Below the pieces are notes generated by a model that did not search any database, was not told the DNA's origin, and saw only the letters and a list, made by a program, of their open reading frames with translations. Both the position numbers and the translations under genes were made by a program. A stretch of 64,000 nt of DNA from Saccharopolyspora dendranthemae (GTDB taxonomy: Bacteria; Actinomycetota; Actinomycetes; Mycobacteriales; Pseudonocardiaceae). How positions within the stretch are numbered: position 1 is the first letter of the stretch; the number at the start of each line of letters is the position of its first letter. Location of the stretch: assembly GCF_007829955.1 (NCBI RefSeq), contig NZ_VIWX01000002.1, forward strand, positions 1,054,001 through 1,118,000, written 5' to 3'. Below, piece by piece: positions 27,543 to 36,738 of this stretch.

Positions 27543-27581
27543 CAAAAAAGCATCGGGACGGCCCGGCAGGCCGCCCCGATG
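27543..27581 (-). terminator. Rho-independent terminator of uppP
   Basis: 13-bp stem with one mismatch, 5-base loop, and CTTTTTT on the minus strand. Confidence 0.85.
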
Positions 27582-27605
27582 TCACCGTCGTCCGCTTTCA
27601 GCGCC

Positions 27606-28436
27606 TCACGGCTGCATCACACCGAAACCCAGCAACGCGAACAACGCCGCGCCCAGAGCGATCCGGTACCAGACGAACAGGTACACGCTGTGCTTCTCCA
27701 CGAACCGCAGCAACCACGCGATCACCGCATAACCGATGACCCCAGCCACCACGGTCGCCACGATCATCTGCGCACCCGAGGGCTGCAGCCCGTACGGACT
27801 CGGCTCGAACACGTGCGAGACCTCCGACAACCCCGCCGCGAACACCGCCGGAATCGCCAGCAAGAACGAGAACCGCACCGCCGTGGCCCGCGTCAGCCCC
27901 AGCGACAGACCCGCCGTGATCGTCCCGCCGGAACGCGACACACCCGGGATCAACGCCAACGCCTGCGCGAAACCCATCAGCACACCATCGCTGAGGCGCA
28001 GCTGAGCCTGCTCGCGCAACTGCTTGCCGAACCGCTCCGCCAGACCCATCAGCACACCGAACAGCACCAACGTCAGGCCGGTGATCCACAGACTGCGCAG
28101 CGACGAGCGGATGTAGTCCTGGAAGAAGAAGCCCAAGATCCCGATCGGCAAGCTGCCCACGATCACGTACCAGGCCAGCTTGTAGTCCTGGGTGGCGCGC
28201 ACCTCGGCGTTGAACAACCCGCGGAACCACACCGCGACCAGCCGGACGATGTCACCGATGAAGTAGATGACCACCGCCAGCTCGGTACCGATCTGCGTCA
28301 CCGCGGTGAACGACGCACCCGCGTCCTCGCCGAAGAACAACTTCGACACGATCGACAGATGCCCTGACGAGGAAATCGGCAGGAACTCGGTGAGCCCCTG
28401 GACCACGGCCAACACCATGGCCTGCAACCACGACAC
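27606..28436 (-). CDS. uppP: Undecaprenyl-diphosphatase (bacitracin resistance)
   Basis: Integral membrane phosphatase of 276 residues that dephosphorylates undecaprenyl pyrophosphate to recycle the lipid carrier of peptidoglycan synthesis. Signature regions are the E-rich [13 protein letters not shown] near 12-24 and PGVSRSGGT near 170-178. Several membrane helices are present. GTG start at 28436 gives the exact family length; an upstream start would add a soluble leader. Neighbours match the mycobacterial uppP locus. Confidence 0.95.
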   Translation of the reverse strand: MSWLQAMVLAVVQGLTEFLPISSSGHLSIVSKLFFGEDAGASFTAVTQIGTELAVVIYFIGDIVRLVAVWFRGLFNAEVRATQDYKLAWYVIVGSLPIGILGFFFQDYIRSSLRSLWITGLTLVLFGVLMGLAERFGKQLREQAQLRLSDGVLMGFAQALALIPGVSRSGGTITAGLSLGLTRATAVRFSFLLAIPAVFAAGLSEVSHVFEPSPYGLQPSGAQMIVATVVAGVIGYAVIAWLLRFVEKHSVYLFVWYRIALGAALFALLGFGVMQP

Positions 28437-28697
28437 GAAACCCACTCCACACGCTCGACAAGGGAAACCAGGCCGCACCCGGAACTTCCGGCCCGGTCCC
28501 CAGATCTTCCAACATCCCCAGGCGCCCGAACCCCCCACCCTTGATCACCCCGTCGGGGCAGGTCAGCCAGCAACCGATCACCCCGCGCAGCCGACCGCAC
28601 GACACACCACCACGCATGTGATCCACACCACGCCATATCGGACCCGCCGAGCCGACCTCACCACCCACGCCCCCCGCAGCGCATACCCTGCAACACC

Positions 28698-29669
28698 GTG
28701 GAACAGCGACAACTCGGCCGCAGCGGCCTCCGCGTCTCCCGGCTCGCACTCGGCACCATGACCTGGGGCCTCGACGTCGACGCCGACGAAGCAGCCGACC
28801 AGCTGACCACCTTCCACGCCGCAGGCGGCACCCTCATCGACACCGCCGACGTCTACCAGGACGGACACGCCGAAGAACTCCTCGGCGCCCTGCTCACCCA
28901 CCACATCCCCCGCGACGAGATCATCCTCGCCACCAAAGCCGCCGCCCGCCGCAAACCCGGCCCCTTCGGCGGCGGAGCCTCCCGCGGCTCACTCCTGAGC
29001 GCCCTCGACGACTCCCTCCGCCGCCTGGGCACCGACCACATCGACCTCTGGCAGGTCCAAGCCTGGGACCCCGCAGTCCCCCTCGACGAAACCCTCGCCG
29101 CACTCGACACCGCCGTGGCCACCGGCCGCGTCCGCTACACCGGCATCGCCAACTACACCGGCTGGCAAACCGCCACCGCCGCCGCACACCAGCACCACCA
29201 CCCCCTCCGCACACCCCTCATCTCCACCCAAGTCGAGTACTCCCTGCTCGAACGCGGCACCGAACGCGAAGTCATCCCCGCCGCCGCGCACCACGGACTC
29301 GGCATCCTCGCCTGGGCACCGCTCGGCCGCGGCGTCCTCACCGGCAAGTACCGCAACGCCACCCCACCCGACTCCCGCGGCGCCACCACCCACCTCTCCG
29401 GCTACGTCGAACACCACCGCACCGAACGCGCCGCCCGCATCGTCCAAGCCCTGCTCACCGCAGCCGAAGGCCTCAACACCTCACCCGCACAAGTCGCCCT
29501 CGCCTGGATCCGCGACCGCCCCGGCGTCACCGCCCCCGTCCTCGGTGCCCGCACCACCACCCAACTCAAAACCGCCCTCACCGCCGAAGACCTCACACTC
29601 CCCCCGGCCATCCGCGCCGCGCTCGACGACATCAGCGCACCCCAACTCGGCTACCCCGAGAACCACTAG
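28698..29669 (+). CDS. Aldo/keto reductase
   Basis: Reductase of 323 residues with the start QRQLGRSGLRVSRLALGT, the catalytic Asp/Tyr DTADVYQDG, Lys ATKAA and WQVQAWD in place of the usual His. It is divergent from uppP with 261 bp between. GTG start at 28698. The reading frame uses C-ending codons heavily (see the compositional note). It may belong with the conserved uppP-lipoprotein block. Confidence 0.87.
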   Translation: MEQRQLGRSGLRVSRLALGTMTWGLDVDADEAADQLTTFHAAGGTLIDTADVYQDGHAEELLGALLTHHIPRDEIILATKAAARRKPGPFGGGASRGSLLSALDDSLRRLGTDHIDLWQVQAWDPAVPLDETLAALDTAVATGRVRYTGIANYTGWQTATAAAHQHHHPLRTPLISTQVEYSLLERGTEREVIPAAAHHGLGILAWAPLGRGVLTGKYRNATPPDSRGATTHLSGYVEHHRTERAARIVQALLTAAEGLNTSPAQVALAWIRDRPGVTAPVLGARTTTQLKTALTAEDLTLPPAIRAALDDISAPQLGYPENH

Positions 29670-29838
29670 CCGACAACCAGACCCACTTCCCGCAACCCCT
29701 CCGACGTGCCAAGCTGATGGGTCACCCCCAGGGGCGGCCTGCACCCTCCGTCCCCCGATCAGGGATGCTGGAGGAAGCAGCAACCACCCAGCGGAACCAC
29801 CACCCCCGCAGGGCAGCACCACCACAGGAGGGCCTTCC

Positions 29839-30819
29839 TTGCGTCGTCTGGTCATCACCTGCCTCACCCTCACCCTGCTCGCCGGGTGCGGCATGGACGA
29901 CAACGCCGACCCCCTCCAGGTCACCGACACACTCACCCAAGCGCGACCCGCCGCCGCACCACCCGCGACCACCCCGCCCGAAGGCACCGCGCATCCCGCA
30001 CCACCCGCCCAGCACACGGCCTACGACCGCGACACCCGCACCCTCGTGCTCGCCACCGGCCCCCAGCTGCAGCTCGTCGACACCACCACCGGCAACCGCC
30101 GCACCGTCGACCTCCCCGCCGCACCCACCAACATCCACGCGCGCAGCGGCCAACTCCTCGCAGCCCTGCCCGACGCCGGCCAGATCACCCGCGTCGACCT
30201 GCGCACCGCCACCGCACACCCCACCCCCGTGCCCGGCGGACCCGTCGACGCCCTAGACCTCGACGCCGAGCGCACCGCCGTCATCCAGCGCGACACCGCC
30301 ACCGTCACCATCCTCACCAACGGCCAACCCGGCGTCACCACCGAGAAGTTCGAAGGCCCCGCACAACTGCTCGACCACGCCGGCCAGCTCTACGTCCTCG
30401 ACCGCCTCACCACCGCCATCACCCCCATCAACCCCGCCACCGGCGAAAAAGGCGCAGGACTGCGCGCAGGACAAGGCGCCACCAACGCCGTCCAAGACCG
30501 CTACGGCCGCATCCTCACCATCGACACCCGCGGCCAATGCCTCCTCGCCTTCAGCACCGACCCCCTGATCCTCAAGCAGCGCTACCCCGTCCCCGGCGCC
30601 CCCTACGCACTCGCCTACGACCCCACCACCGACATCGCTTGGGTCACCCTCACCGCCACCAACGAACTCGTCGGATACGACATCGCAGGCGGCGAACCCC
30701 GCGAGGTCCGCCGCATCCCCACCATCAGCCAACCCGATTCCCTCGCAGTCGACCCCGACAACCGGACCCTCTACATCGCCTCCGCCAACGGCGCCGGATA
30801 CCAGGTGGTGACAATGTGA
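29839..30819 (+). CDS. LppL-like lipoprotein, beta-propeller
   Basis: Secreted lipoprotein of 326 residues. Short signal peptide with lipobox LLAGC at about residues 13-17. The rest contains repeats of the YncE/NHL beta-propeller kind (for example PTNIHARSGQLLAALPDAG, NAVQDRYGRILTIDTRG). The TTG start at 29839 follows AGGAGGG 6 bases away. By synteny with DUF5703 and uppP it corresponds to mycobacterial LppL (function unknown). The 3' end overlaps the next gene by 4 bp (ATGTGA). Confidence 0.85.
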   Translation: MRRLVITCLTLTLLAGCGMDDNADPLQVTDTLTQARPAAAPPATTPPEGTAHPAPPAQHTAYDRDTRTLVLATGPQLQLVDTTTGNRRTVDLPAAPTNIHARSGQLLAALPDAGQITRVDLRTATAHPTPVPGGPVDALDLDAERTAVIQRDTATVTILTNGQPGVTTEKFEGPAQLLDHAGQLYVLDRLTTAITPINPATGEKGAGLRAGQGATNAVQDRYGRILTIDTRGQCLLAFSTDPLILKQRYPVPGAPYALAYDPTTDIAWVTLTATNELVGYDIAGGEPREVRRIPTISQPDSLAVDPDNRTLYIASANGAGYQVVTM

Positions 30820-31040
30820 GCGCACACGCCGACGAGATCGAGACCGATGCCGACTGGGAATACCGGCCGCTGCGCCTCCCACCCGGCATCACCCGGATCA
30901 GCGCCGCGACCCAACTCAGCATCCACGCCGAGTACTCCGGCTGGGAACTCTCCCGCGTGCTCCTCTACGCCGACGGCACCCGCAAGATCTGGCTCCGCCG
31001 CAAGCGCAACACACCCGGAGTCCCCAACATCATCACCTGA
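30816..31040 (+). CDS. DUF5703 family protein
   Basis: 74 residues with the family pattern DWEYRPLRLPPGITR at 14-28 and GWELSRVLLYADGTRKIWLRRK. Function unknown. GTG start at 30816 overlaps the stop of the lipoprotein gene, so they are translationally coupled. The pairing is conserved in actinobacteria. Confidence 0.85.
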   Translation: MSAHADEIETDADWEYRPLRLPPGITRISAATQLSIHAEYSGWELSRVLLYADGTRKIWLRRKRNTPGVPNIIT

Positions 31041-31072
31041 CCGCGCCACGACGCCCTCAGGAAGGCGCAGGG

Positions 31073-32620
31073 ATGACCGAGCTGCTCACCGGAGCCCTCC
31101 TCGCCGACGGAACCGGACACCCGCTGCGACCCGCCGACGTCATCATCGACAACGGCCGCATCACCGCCGTCGAACCGCCCGGAACGCTGCCCGAGCACCA
31201 CCCGCGCCGCGACCTCACCGGCCTCGTCCTGGCACCCGGGTTCATCGACGTCCACTCCCACGCCGACAACGCACCGCTGCTCACCGAGGACGACACCACC
31301 AAGATCCTCCAAGGCGTCACCACCGAGGTCGTCGGCAACTGCGGTTTCAGCCTCGCACCGCGCAGCACCACCCACGCCGAGGTCCACGACGGGTTCCTGC
31401 AACGCCTCTTCCCACCCCTCGACGTCACCTGGAACCGTTTCGCCGAACTCCTCGACGCCACCGACGCCGCAGGTCACGTCACCAACCACTGCCCGCTCAT
31501 CGGTCACGGCACCCTCCGCGTCGCCGCCACCGGCATGAGCGACGCCGCCCCGGACGCCGCCGCGCTGCACCGCATGCGCGAGATGCTCGACGAAGCCATG
31601 AGCGCAGGCGCTTTCGGCCTCTCCACCGGCCTCATCTACCCACCCGCCCTGTTCGCCGGGATCGACGAGCTCACCGCGCTCGCCCGCACCCTCGGAGGCC
31701 ACGGCCTCTACGCCACGCACATGCGCGACGAAGGCGACCATCTCCTCGACGCCATCGACGAGGCCCTGCGGATCGGCCAGGTCGCCGGCCGCACCCAGCT
31801 GTCGCACCTCAAGGCGACCACACCCCGCAACTGGGGCAAGATGCCCGCCGCCCTCAGCCGGATCCACCGGGCGCGCGAGCACGGCCACGACGTCGCCCAG
31901 GACGTCTACCCCTACACCGCCTCCTCCACCACGCTCACCTCCGTGCTGCCCGCCGACTACCTCGGCGGCAGCGGCGAGCACATCCTCGCCAAGCTCTCCG
32001 CGCCCACCGCGCACGCGGACCTGACCGCCGCGATCGGCCGCACCACCCACTTCGACCGCATCCTCATCGCCACCACGAGCAGCCACCGCGATGAAGGCCG
32101 CACCCTCGCCGAGATCGCCGATGCCCGCAGCTGCGATCCGGTCCGAGCCCTGATCGACCTCCTGGTGGACGAGGAGCTGAGGGTGGCGATGATCCACTTC
32201 TCGATGCACGAGGACGACCTCGAACTCGCCCTGCGCGATCCGCGCACCATGATCGGCTCGGACGGCCTCCCACCGGGCAACGGCGGACGCCCGCACCCGC
32301 GCATGACCGGCACCTTCCCCCGAGTGCTCGGCCGGTACGTCCGCGAGCGCGAAGTCCTCCAGCTCCCCGACGCCGTCCGGCGCATGACCGCGCTGCCCGC
32401 CGACACCTTCCGCATCCCCGACCGCGGAATGGTCGCTCCGGGCCGCATCGCCGACCTGGTCGCCTTCGACCCCGCGACCGTCGCGGACGTCGGCGACTAC
32501 CAAGAGCCGATGCGCCCACCCGCCGGAATCCCCTGGGTGTGCCTGGGCGGGCGGACCGTCGTGGAAGCAGGCCGATTCCTCGGCGAGCGAGCCGGTACCC
32601 GCCTCAGCCCGAAGGCCTGA
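31073..32620 (+). CDS. N-acyl-D-amino-acid deacylase / D-aminoacylase
   Basis: Amidohydrolase of 515 residues. HSHAD near 61-65 (His-x-His-x-Asp metal ligands), GNCGFS and a later HLKA near 243 mark the metal centre, and IIGSDG the catalytic Asp. It hydrolyses N-acyl-D-amino acids or related amides. It begins 32 bp after the DUF5703 stop, with AGGAAGGCGCAGGG before the ATG, so it is probably in the same operon. Confidence 0.88.
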   Translation: MTELLTGALLADGTGHPLRPADVIIDNGRITAVEPPGTLPEHHPRRDLTGLVLAPGFIDVHSHADNAPLLTEDDTTKILQGVTTEVVGNCGFSLAPRSTTHAEVHDGFLQRLFPPLDVTWNRFAELLDATDAAGHVTNHCPLIGHGTLRVAATGMSDAAPDAAALHRMREMLDEAMSAGAFGLSTGLIYPPALFAGIDELTALARTLGGHGLYATHMRDEGDHLLDAIDEALRIGQVAGRTQLSHLKATTPRNWGKMPAALSRIHRAREHGHDVAQDVYPYTASSTTLTSVLPADYLGGSGEHILAKLSAPTAHADLTAAIGRTTHFDRILIATTSSHRDEGRTLAEIADARSCDPVRALIDLLVDEELRVAMIHFSMHEDDLELALRDPRTMIGSDGLPPGNGGRPHPRMTGTFPRVLGRYVREREVLQLPDAVRRMTALPADTFRIPDRGMVAPGRIADLVAFDPATVADVGDYQEPMRPPAGIPWVCLGGRTVVEAGRFLGERAGTRLSPKA

Positions 32621-32829
32621 CTTCCGTTCTGGCGGTCTTTCAGCAGTCGTGCGTGCTGGAGGACGCGGAGCATTCTTTTCACTCGCCACTGAAGTTGCAG
32701 AAGTCAATATCTAAGACAACGCTGCTCTTCCGAGGGATTCCGGAACCCCCGTGGCGCGTCCCACATGCGATCTGTCCAGCAGGGACGGACGATCGGCCGG
32801 TGAAATCCGTTGCCGAGAGGAGCCCGGCC

Positions 32830-32967
32830 ATGACGCTCTCAGATCATCGAGTCGCCCAGCAGGACTCCTTTGACCCGGACATCGACCTGGACCTCCCGGT
32901 CCAGTCGCGCCGGGAGTCAGTCGACACCGAAGACGACGAAAGCCACGTCATCCGCGGCTACGACTGA
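32830..32967 (+). CDS. Small acidic peptide, possible RiPP precursor
   Basis: 45 residues, rich in Asp and Glu, with a repeated DPDIDLDLPVQ centre and the C-terminal end ESVDTEDDESHVIRGYD. A strong ribosome site, AGAGGAG, lies 8 bases before ATG 32830. It has no Cys and no recognised domain. The acidic leader-like centre and Ser/Thr-rich tail would suit a peptide-modification substrate, and an LLM-type oxidoreductase follows. No synthetase or known RiPP enzyme was found nearby, so this is speculative. It may equally be a regulatory microprotein. Confidence 0.45.
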   Translation: MTLSDHRVAQQDSFDPDIDLDLPVQSRRESVDTEDDESHVIRGYD

Positions 32968-32976
32968 CGACGAGCG

Positions 32977-33026
32977 GGCGCGCCGTCCAGGCCACAGCAC
33001 GACCTCCCAGGACCAGGCGGCGCGCC
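32977..33026 (+). terminator. Hairpin after the small peptide gene
   Basis: 9-bp GGCGCGCCG / CGGCGCGCC arms around a 32-base interior, 10 bp after the stop. Possible terminator. Confidence 0.35.
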
Positions 33027-33080
33027 ACCGCTCTCCTCCCCCTCCTCGCGGTTGTGCTTTTGGTCTTTAGACGGTTTAAA

Positions 33081-33096
33081 TTCAGTTGACACTGAA
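33081..33096 (+). promoter_or_regulatory. Palindrome over a -35-like box
   Basis: TTCAGT-TGAC-ACTGAA contains TTGACA (33086-33091), a good -35 element, in a locally AT-rich stretch. It lies about 100 bp upstream of the LLM oxidoreductase. Candidate promoter and operator; the -10 box is unclear. Confidence 0.45.
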
Positions 33097-33182
33097 GATA
33101 TAGATGCATTCAACCCTCTGCTGGCGCTCCGCCCCTGGTGAAATCGGGAGACGGTGATGCGGCCGAGGAGCAGCATCCGGAC

Positions 33183-34130
33183 ATGGCTGAATTCCGGTTC
33201 TCATGCAACGTCTTCGCGATCCGCTCCGCCTCCGAGTTCGGCGACCACTGCCGGCGGGTGGAATCACTCGGCTACGACGTGGTGTTCACGGCCGATCACC
33301 TCGGCCGCCCCTCCCCTTTTCCGGCGCTGGTCGCCGCCGCGCAGGCCACCGAGCGGATGCGCGTCGGGACGCTGGTGATCAACGTCCCGTTCTGGAACCC
33401 CGCCCTGCTCGCGCGCGAGATCGCCACCACCGACCTGCTCACCGGCGGACGCCTCGAGGTCGGCCTCGGCGCCGGGCACATGAAGTGGGAGTTCGACGAG
33501 GCCGGCATCGAGTGGCAGCCCTTCGGCGCCCGCACCGAACGGCTGCGGTCCACCATCGCCGAGCTCGCGCGCCAGTTCGCGCTGGACGGGTTCCCGCAGC
33601 AGCAGGAGGCCCGGGCGGAGCACGGCCTGCCCGCGCTCCGCCCGGTGCAGCGCACCGGGTTCGACGGGTCCGGCCCGCCTCTGCTCGTCGGCGGCACCGG
33701 CGACCGGGTGCTGCGGATCGCGGCGGACACCGCGGACATCATCGGCATCTCCGGCATCCGCCAGATCCCCGGCCACCCGCCCGGCACCTTCCGCATCTGC
33801 ACCGCCGAGGAGATCGACGAACGCGTGCGCTTCGCCCGGGAGAACGCGGGACCACGCGCCGACCAGGTCGAATGGCAGGCACTCGTCCAAGCGGTCGCCC
33901 CGAGCGAGGACCGCCGGACCACCGCCGCCGAACTCCTCCCCCGGTTCGGCGGCACGATGACCCTCGATGAGCTCTTGGAGACCCCGTTCCTGCTCATCGG
34001 CACGGTCGAGCAGATGGCCGAGCAGGTTCGCCGCAACCGCGAGCGCTTCGGCTTCACCCACTGGACCGTCCACGCTCCGTACGTGGAAGCATTCGCCCCG
34101 GTCCTCCAGCGCCTCCGCGAGGCGGGCTGA
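33183..34130 (+). CDS. LLM-class F420-dependent oxidoreductase (TIGR03621-like)
   Basis: Luciferase-like TIM-barrel protein of 315 residues, with FRFSCNVFAI at the start, GRLEVGLGAGH for cofactor binding, and FLLIGTVEQMAEQ in the C-terminal portion. This branch uses coenzyme F420. Its substrate is unknown. ATG 33183 is the likely start; a GTG at 33138 would add 15 residues. Confidence 0.83.
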   Translation: MAEFRFSCNVFAIRSASEFGDHCRRVESLGYDVVFTADHLGRPSPFPALVAAAQATERMRVGTLVINVPFWNPALLAREIATTDLLTGGRLEVGLGAGHMKWEFDEAGIEWQPFGARTERLRSTIAELARQFALDGFPQQQEARAEHGLPALRPVQRTGFDGSGPPLLVGGTGDRVLRIAADTADIIGISGIRQIPGHPPGTFRICTAEEIDERVRFARENAGPRADQVEWQALVQAVAPSEDRRTTAAELLPRFGGTMTLDELLETPFLLIGTVEQMAEQVRRNRERFGFTHWTVHAPYVEAFAPVLQRLREAG

Positions 34131-34235
34131 ACGTCGAACGGGCAGTGGTGGTCTGAATTGCCCGTGATCAATGTTCGTTTCGCCCGGACGGTTCGGACCA
34201 CAACTGCCACGCAGCCCGACGGCCAGACGTCGAGT

Positions 34236-34275
34236 GAGTGAGCACCCACTCATTGGCATGAGTGAGCACTCACTC
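34236..34275. promoter_or_regulatory. Two tandem TetR operators
   Basis: Half-sites GAGTGA and TCACTC with a GCAC spacer occur at 34260-34275 (perfect). A second copy at 34236-34251 has CCACTC. Centres are 24 bp apart, immediately upstream of the resistance-type operon. Confidence 0.78.
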
Positions 34276-34288
34276 CTATGGTGGTGAG

Positions 34289-34939
34289 GTGACCGCAGAG
34301 CAACCGCGCCGCCGTGCTTCGGCGATGAGTCCCGATCAGCGGCGCGAGGCGATCGTCGCGGCCGTCCTGCCGCTCGTGCGCGAGCACGGGGCGCACGTCA
34401 CGACCAAGCAGATCGCCCAGGCCGCCGGGATCGCTGAAGGCACCGTGTTCCGCGCCTTCAGCGACAAGACCGAGCTCCTCCAGGCCTGCGTCACCGCGGC
34501 CCTGCGCCCGGACGAGCTGTGCGCGACCGTTCGAGCGGTCCCCCGCGACACCGACGTCGCTGAACGGCTGACCGAAGCCGCTCAGCTGTTCCTCGACCAC
34601 TTCACCCGCTTCGGAGAGCTCGTCCACACCCTCGCCGCCTCCGGGTTCGACCTGCGCGGCGGACCCGACCGCAAGCCGACCGGACTGCCCGAGGCACGCG
34701 AGCAGTTCATCCACGACCTCAACGCCGCGGTGGTCTCCCTGGTCGATCCGCAGGAGCTGCGGATCCCGCCGGAGGACCTCGCCAAATACCTGCAGTCGCT
34801 CGTGCTCGGTCTCCGCTTCACCGCCACCGCGCAGAGCACGGCGGACACCGATCACACGGCCGCCATCCGCGCGCGCGTCGACGTGCTGCTGCACGGCGCC
34901 CTCGCCGAAACCGCCCACACCACCGGGGAATCCTCATGA
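34289..34939 (+). CDS. TetR family repressor, resistance operon
   Basis: Repressor of 216 residues. HTH at about 20-67 with HVTTKQIAQAAGIAEGTVFRAF. The start was set at GTG 34289 because earlier starts would lie on the operator palindromes. The stop overlaps the ABC ATPase start (ATGA), so the repressor is the first gene of its own operon and is likely autoregulated. Confidence 0.87.
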   Translation: MTAEQPRRRASAMSPDQRREAIVAAVLPLVREHGAHVTTKQIAQAAGIAEGTVFRAFSDKTELLQACVTAALRPDELCATVRAVPRDTDVAERLTEAAQLFLDHFTRFGELVHTLAASGFDLRGGPDRKPTGLPEAREQFIHDLNAAVVSLVDPQELRIPPEDLAKYLQSLVLGLRFTATAQSTADTDHTAAIRARVDVLLHGALAETAHTTGESS

Positions 34940-35874
34940 CCGATCCGATCATCGAAGCGCACCACATCACCCAGAGGTTCGGGGACGTCACCGCCCTCGA
35001 CGACGTCAGCATCTCCGTCGGCCAAGGCAGCGTCCTCGGCCTGCTCGGCCACAACGGAGCGGGCAAGACCACGCTGATCAACGTGCTGAGCACGCTGCTG
35101 CCGCCGACCAGCGGCACCGCCCGCATCGCAGGCCTCGACGTCGTCACCCACCGGCGCGAGGTCACCGCGCGCATCGGGCTCACCGGGCAGTTCGCCTCCG
35201 TCGACGAGCAGCTCTCCGGCTACGACAACCTCGTCCTCATCGCCCGGCTGTTAGGCGCGAGTCGCCGCGAGGCCAAGCAGCGCGCCGACGAGCTCCTGAC
35301 CACCTTCGACCTCGCCGAAGCCGGACGACGCCCGGCACGGACCTATTCCGGCGGCATGCGCCGCAGGCTCGACATCGCCGCCAGCCTCGTCGGCCAGCCC
35401 GACGTGATCTTCCTGGACGAACCCACCACCGGGCTCGACCCCGTCAGCAGGCTCAACCTCTGGCAGATCGTGGAAGACCTCGTCAACGACGGCACCACCG
35501 TCCTGCTGACCACCCAGTACCTCGACGAGGCCGACCGCCTCGCCGACTCCATCACCGTGCTCTCGGCGGGCAAGGTCGTGGCGACCGGCACCGCCGAGCA
35601 GCTCAAGGCCCAGGTCGGGCAGCGCACCGTCAACGCCACGCTCACCGATGGTTCCCGCACCACCGACGCCCTGCGCTCCCTCCGGGCCGCCGGGTTCGAC
35701 CCGGTGCACGAGGACACCCGGCTCACCATTCCCATCAGCGCTTCCCGCCAGCTCGCCGACGTGGTGCGCGCGCTCGATGAGACCGGCATCGACATCGGCG
35801 ACCTGGGACTCGGGGAACCGACCCTGGACGACGTCTACCTCGCCCTCGCCCACCACACGCCCACCGCCGCCTGA
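34936..35874 (+). CDS. Drug ABC transporter ATPase (DrrA-like)
   Basis: ATPase of 312 residues. Walker A GHNGAGKTT near 36-44, signature YSGGMRRRLDIAASL near 137-151, and Walker B VIFLDEPTTGLDP near 157-169. The family is the daunorubicin-resistance DrrA type, with a C-terminal extension after about residue 220. Works with the permease downstream (gap 8 bp). Likely exports an antibiotic or hydrophobic metabolite. Confidence 0.93.
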   Translation: MTDPIIEAHHITQRFGDVTALDDVSISVGQGSVLGLLGHNGAGKTTLINVLSTLLPPTSGTARIAGLDVVTHRREVTARIGLTGQFASVDEQLSGYDNLVLIARLLGASRREAKQRADELLTTFDLAEAGRRPARTYSGGMRRRLDIAASLVGQPDVIFLDEPTTGLDPVSRLNLWQIVEDLVNDGTTVLLTTQYLDEADRLADSITVLSAGKVVATGTAEQLKAQVGQRTVNATLTDGSRTTDALRSLRAAGFDPVHEDTRLTIPISASRQLADVVRALDETGIDIGDLGLGEPTLDDVYLALAHHTPTAA

Positions 35875-35882
35875 GGGATCCC

Positions 35883-36722
35883 ATGACCACCACCTTGACC
35901 GCTCCGCCGAGCGCCCCCGCCCCCGCGCCCACCACCCGGCGCTGGCGCGGCGCCTCCTACCCCACCCAGATCCTCGTGCTGACCGGCCGTTCGCTGCGCG
36001 CCGTCATCAAGGACCCGCGCGTGGTCATCTTCAGCCTGCTGCAACCGCTGATCATGCTGACGCTGTTCAGCCAGGTCTTCGGGAAGGCGATGATGGGCAA
36101 CGTCGCCGACCAGGGCGGCAGCTACATCAACTACCTGATGCCGGCGATCCTGGTGACCACCGGCATCGGCGCGGCCATGCAGTCCGGGGTCGGCCTGGTC
36201 ACCGACATGAAGAACGGCGTCATCGCCCGCTTCCGCGCCCTGCCCATCGGCATGAGCGCGGTGCTCATCGCGCGCAGCCTCGCGGACCTGGCCCGCACCG
36301 CGGTGCAGCTGATCGTGCTCCTGACGGTCGCCGCACTGGTCTACGGCTTCGCCCCCGCCGGCGGCTTCGGCGGGACGCTCGGCGCGTTCTTCCTGGCGCT
36401 GTTCGTCAGCTGGTCGTTGTCCTGGCTCTTCCTGGCGCTGGGCTCCTGGCTGCGCAAGGAGGAGGTCATGCAGAGCATCGGCTTCCTCGCCATGTTCCCG
36501 CTGATGTTCGCCTCCAGCGCGTTCGTGCCCGTGCAGTCGCTGCCGACCTGGCTCGGGGTCGTGGCCAAGATCAACCCCCTGACCTACGCCGTGGACGCCT
36601 CCCGCAACCTCTCCCTCGCGCTGCCCACCGGCGCGGGCGTGATCTCCGCGCTGGCCACCAGCGCACTGCTGTGCGCGGTCGGCATCACCATCGCGGTCCG
36701 CGGTTTCCGCCGCCCGCTCTGA
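35883..36722 (+). CDS. Drug ABC transporter permease (DrrB-like)
   Basis: Integral membrane protein of 279 residues with about six helices of the ABC-2 family. The DPRVVIFSLLQPLIMLTLFSQVFG region after the N-terminus is family typical. Partner of the DrrA-like ATPase. Start at ATG 35883. Confidence 0.92.
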   Translation: MTTTLTAPPSAPAPAPTTRRWRGASYPTQILVLTGRSLRAVIKDPRVVIFSLLQPLIMLTLFSQVFGKAMMGNVADQGGSYINYLMPAILVTTGIGAAMQSGVGLVTDMKNGVIARFRALPIGMSAVLIARSLADLARTAVQLIVLLTVAALVYGFAPAGGFGGTLGAFFLALFVSWSLSWLFLALGSWLRKEEVMQSIGFLAMFPLMFASSAFVPVQSLPTWLGVVAKINPLTYAVDASRNLSLALPTGAGVISALATSALLCAVGITIAVRGFRRPL

Positions 36723-36738
36723 CCCGTCTCGAGGAGCT

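Noticed and set aside
32541..33070. Lanthipeptide or lasso cluster around the small acidic peptide
   Set aside because: No synthetase, cyclase, protease or transporter gene was found in the adjacent region, and the peptide has no Cys.
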